Origin: Gammaproteobacteria bacterium
GTDB taxonomy: Bacteria > Pseudomonadota > Gammaproteobacteria > SZUA-229
DNA: 6,091 nucleotides
Assembly: GCA_026998145.1 (NCBI GenBank)
Contig: JALTRC010000022.1
Location: 1-6,091 of the forward strand
Direction: 5' to 3'
Shown: positions 5,922-6,091 of the stretch, in pieces
How positions within the stretch are numbered: position 1 is the stretch's first letter
Layout of the letters: every line of letters starts with the position of its first letter
Made by a program: the position numbers and the translations under genes
Notes under the pieces: model-generated
What the model was told of the DNA's origin: nothing
What the model saw: only the letters and a program-made list of their open reading frames with translations
Databases searched by the model: none

Positions 5922-5925
5922 TTAA
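5922..5925. repeat. Right TTAA, putative target-site duplication
   Basis: It matches TTAA at 5765-5768 on the far side of the 153-bp element. Because TTAA is self-complementary it could also be read as part of the inverted repeat, which is the main ambiguity of this call. Confidence 0.55.
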
Positions 5926-5948
5926 TCTGTATTGAAATAACAATATGC

Positions 5949-6091
5949 TTATTTAAGTTGCCTAATAAAATCTCTGGCATTATCACCACGCAGGTTTTCA
6001 GCCAGACCTATAAGCCCATCGGTTAAATATTTTGCTTTTATGCCCTTTGAGCGCAGGTATACCATAGCAATAGCCGCCCGATCTTTATGGG
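5949..6091 (-). CDS. C-terminal end of a rhodanese-like protein (5' end outside window)
   Basis: On the leftward strand a frame is open from the right edge (first complete codon 6089-6087) to TAA at 5951-5949, giving 46 residues. The visible sequence has DRAAIAMVYLRSKGIKA followed by KYLTDGLIGLAENLRG and a charged C-terminus ending FIRQLK. An alanine-rich helix ending in a glycine, a short strand with a leucine and a D/G-G-L turn, and then a final helix match the half of a rhodanese (sulfurtransferase) domain that follows the catalytic cysteine loop (compare R-S-x-x-A-A-x-x-L-x-x-x-G). The cysteine itself would be off the window, so activity cannot be judged. The gene runs in the same direction as the CDF-ABC cluster, 198 nt upstream of it, with the palindromic element in between. 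The assignment rests on a short fragment. Confidence 0.5.
   Translation of the reverse strand, partial: HKDRAAIAMVYLRSKGIKAKYLTDGLIGLAENLRGDNARDFIRQLK

Overview
The window looks like a chromosomal segment from a Gram-negative proteobacterium, most likely a gammaproteobacterium. The evidence is an inner-membrane ABC exporter with a HlyD-type periplasmic adaptor (which implies an outer membrane), moderate AT-leaning base composition, and the general look of the proteins. No rRNA, tRNA or species marker is present, so the taxonomy is an inference.

Layout, left to right. Positions 1-243 (+) carry the C-terminal end of a membrane protein, probably an MFS transporter, that enters from the left edge. 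It converges with only 3 bp to spare on a six-gene block transcribed leftwards. In transcription order that block is: a cation diffusion facilitator (CDF) with a C-terminal NifX/FeMo-cofactor-like domain (5750-4563), a HlyD/DevB-like membrane fusion protein (4561-3380), an FtsX/MacB/DevC-like permease (3387-2200), a LolD/MacB/DevA-like ATPase (2195-1437), an 80-residue thioredoxin-fold-like protein without a CxxC motif (1409-1167), and a CzcD/ZitB-type zinc CDF (1143-247). The first four genes are separated by 1 nt, an 8-nt overlap and 4 nt. The last two follow after gaps of 27 and 23 nt. This is the signature of one operon. At the right edge is the C-terminal end of another leftward gene with a rhodanese-like look (6089-5949).

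Between that partial gene and the first CDF lies a 153-bp, near-symmetric imperfect palindrome (5769-5921) flanked on each side by TTAA. I read it as a non-autonomous MITE-like element with a 4-bp target duplication. Removing it and one TTAA leaves a 41-bp gap, which would fit an ancestral operon that also included the rhodanese-like gene.

Functional reading (inference): two CDF metal exporters of clearly different subclasses bracket a tripartite-type efflux ABC system (adaptor, permease, ATPase; no TolC-like outer-membrane gene in the window) and a redox-dead thioredoxin-like protein. The CDFs would move divalent metal from cytoplasm to periplasm. The ABC system would act at the inner membrane and periplasm. 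The NifX-like tail could sense or buffer a metal or metal cluster. The conserved-looking packaging suggests a metal-homeostasis module, but the ABC substrate cannot be read from the sequence.
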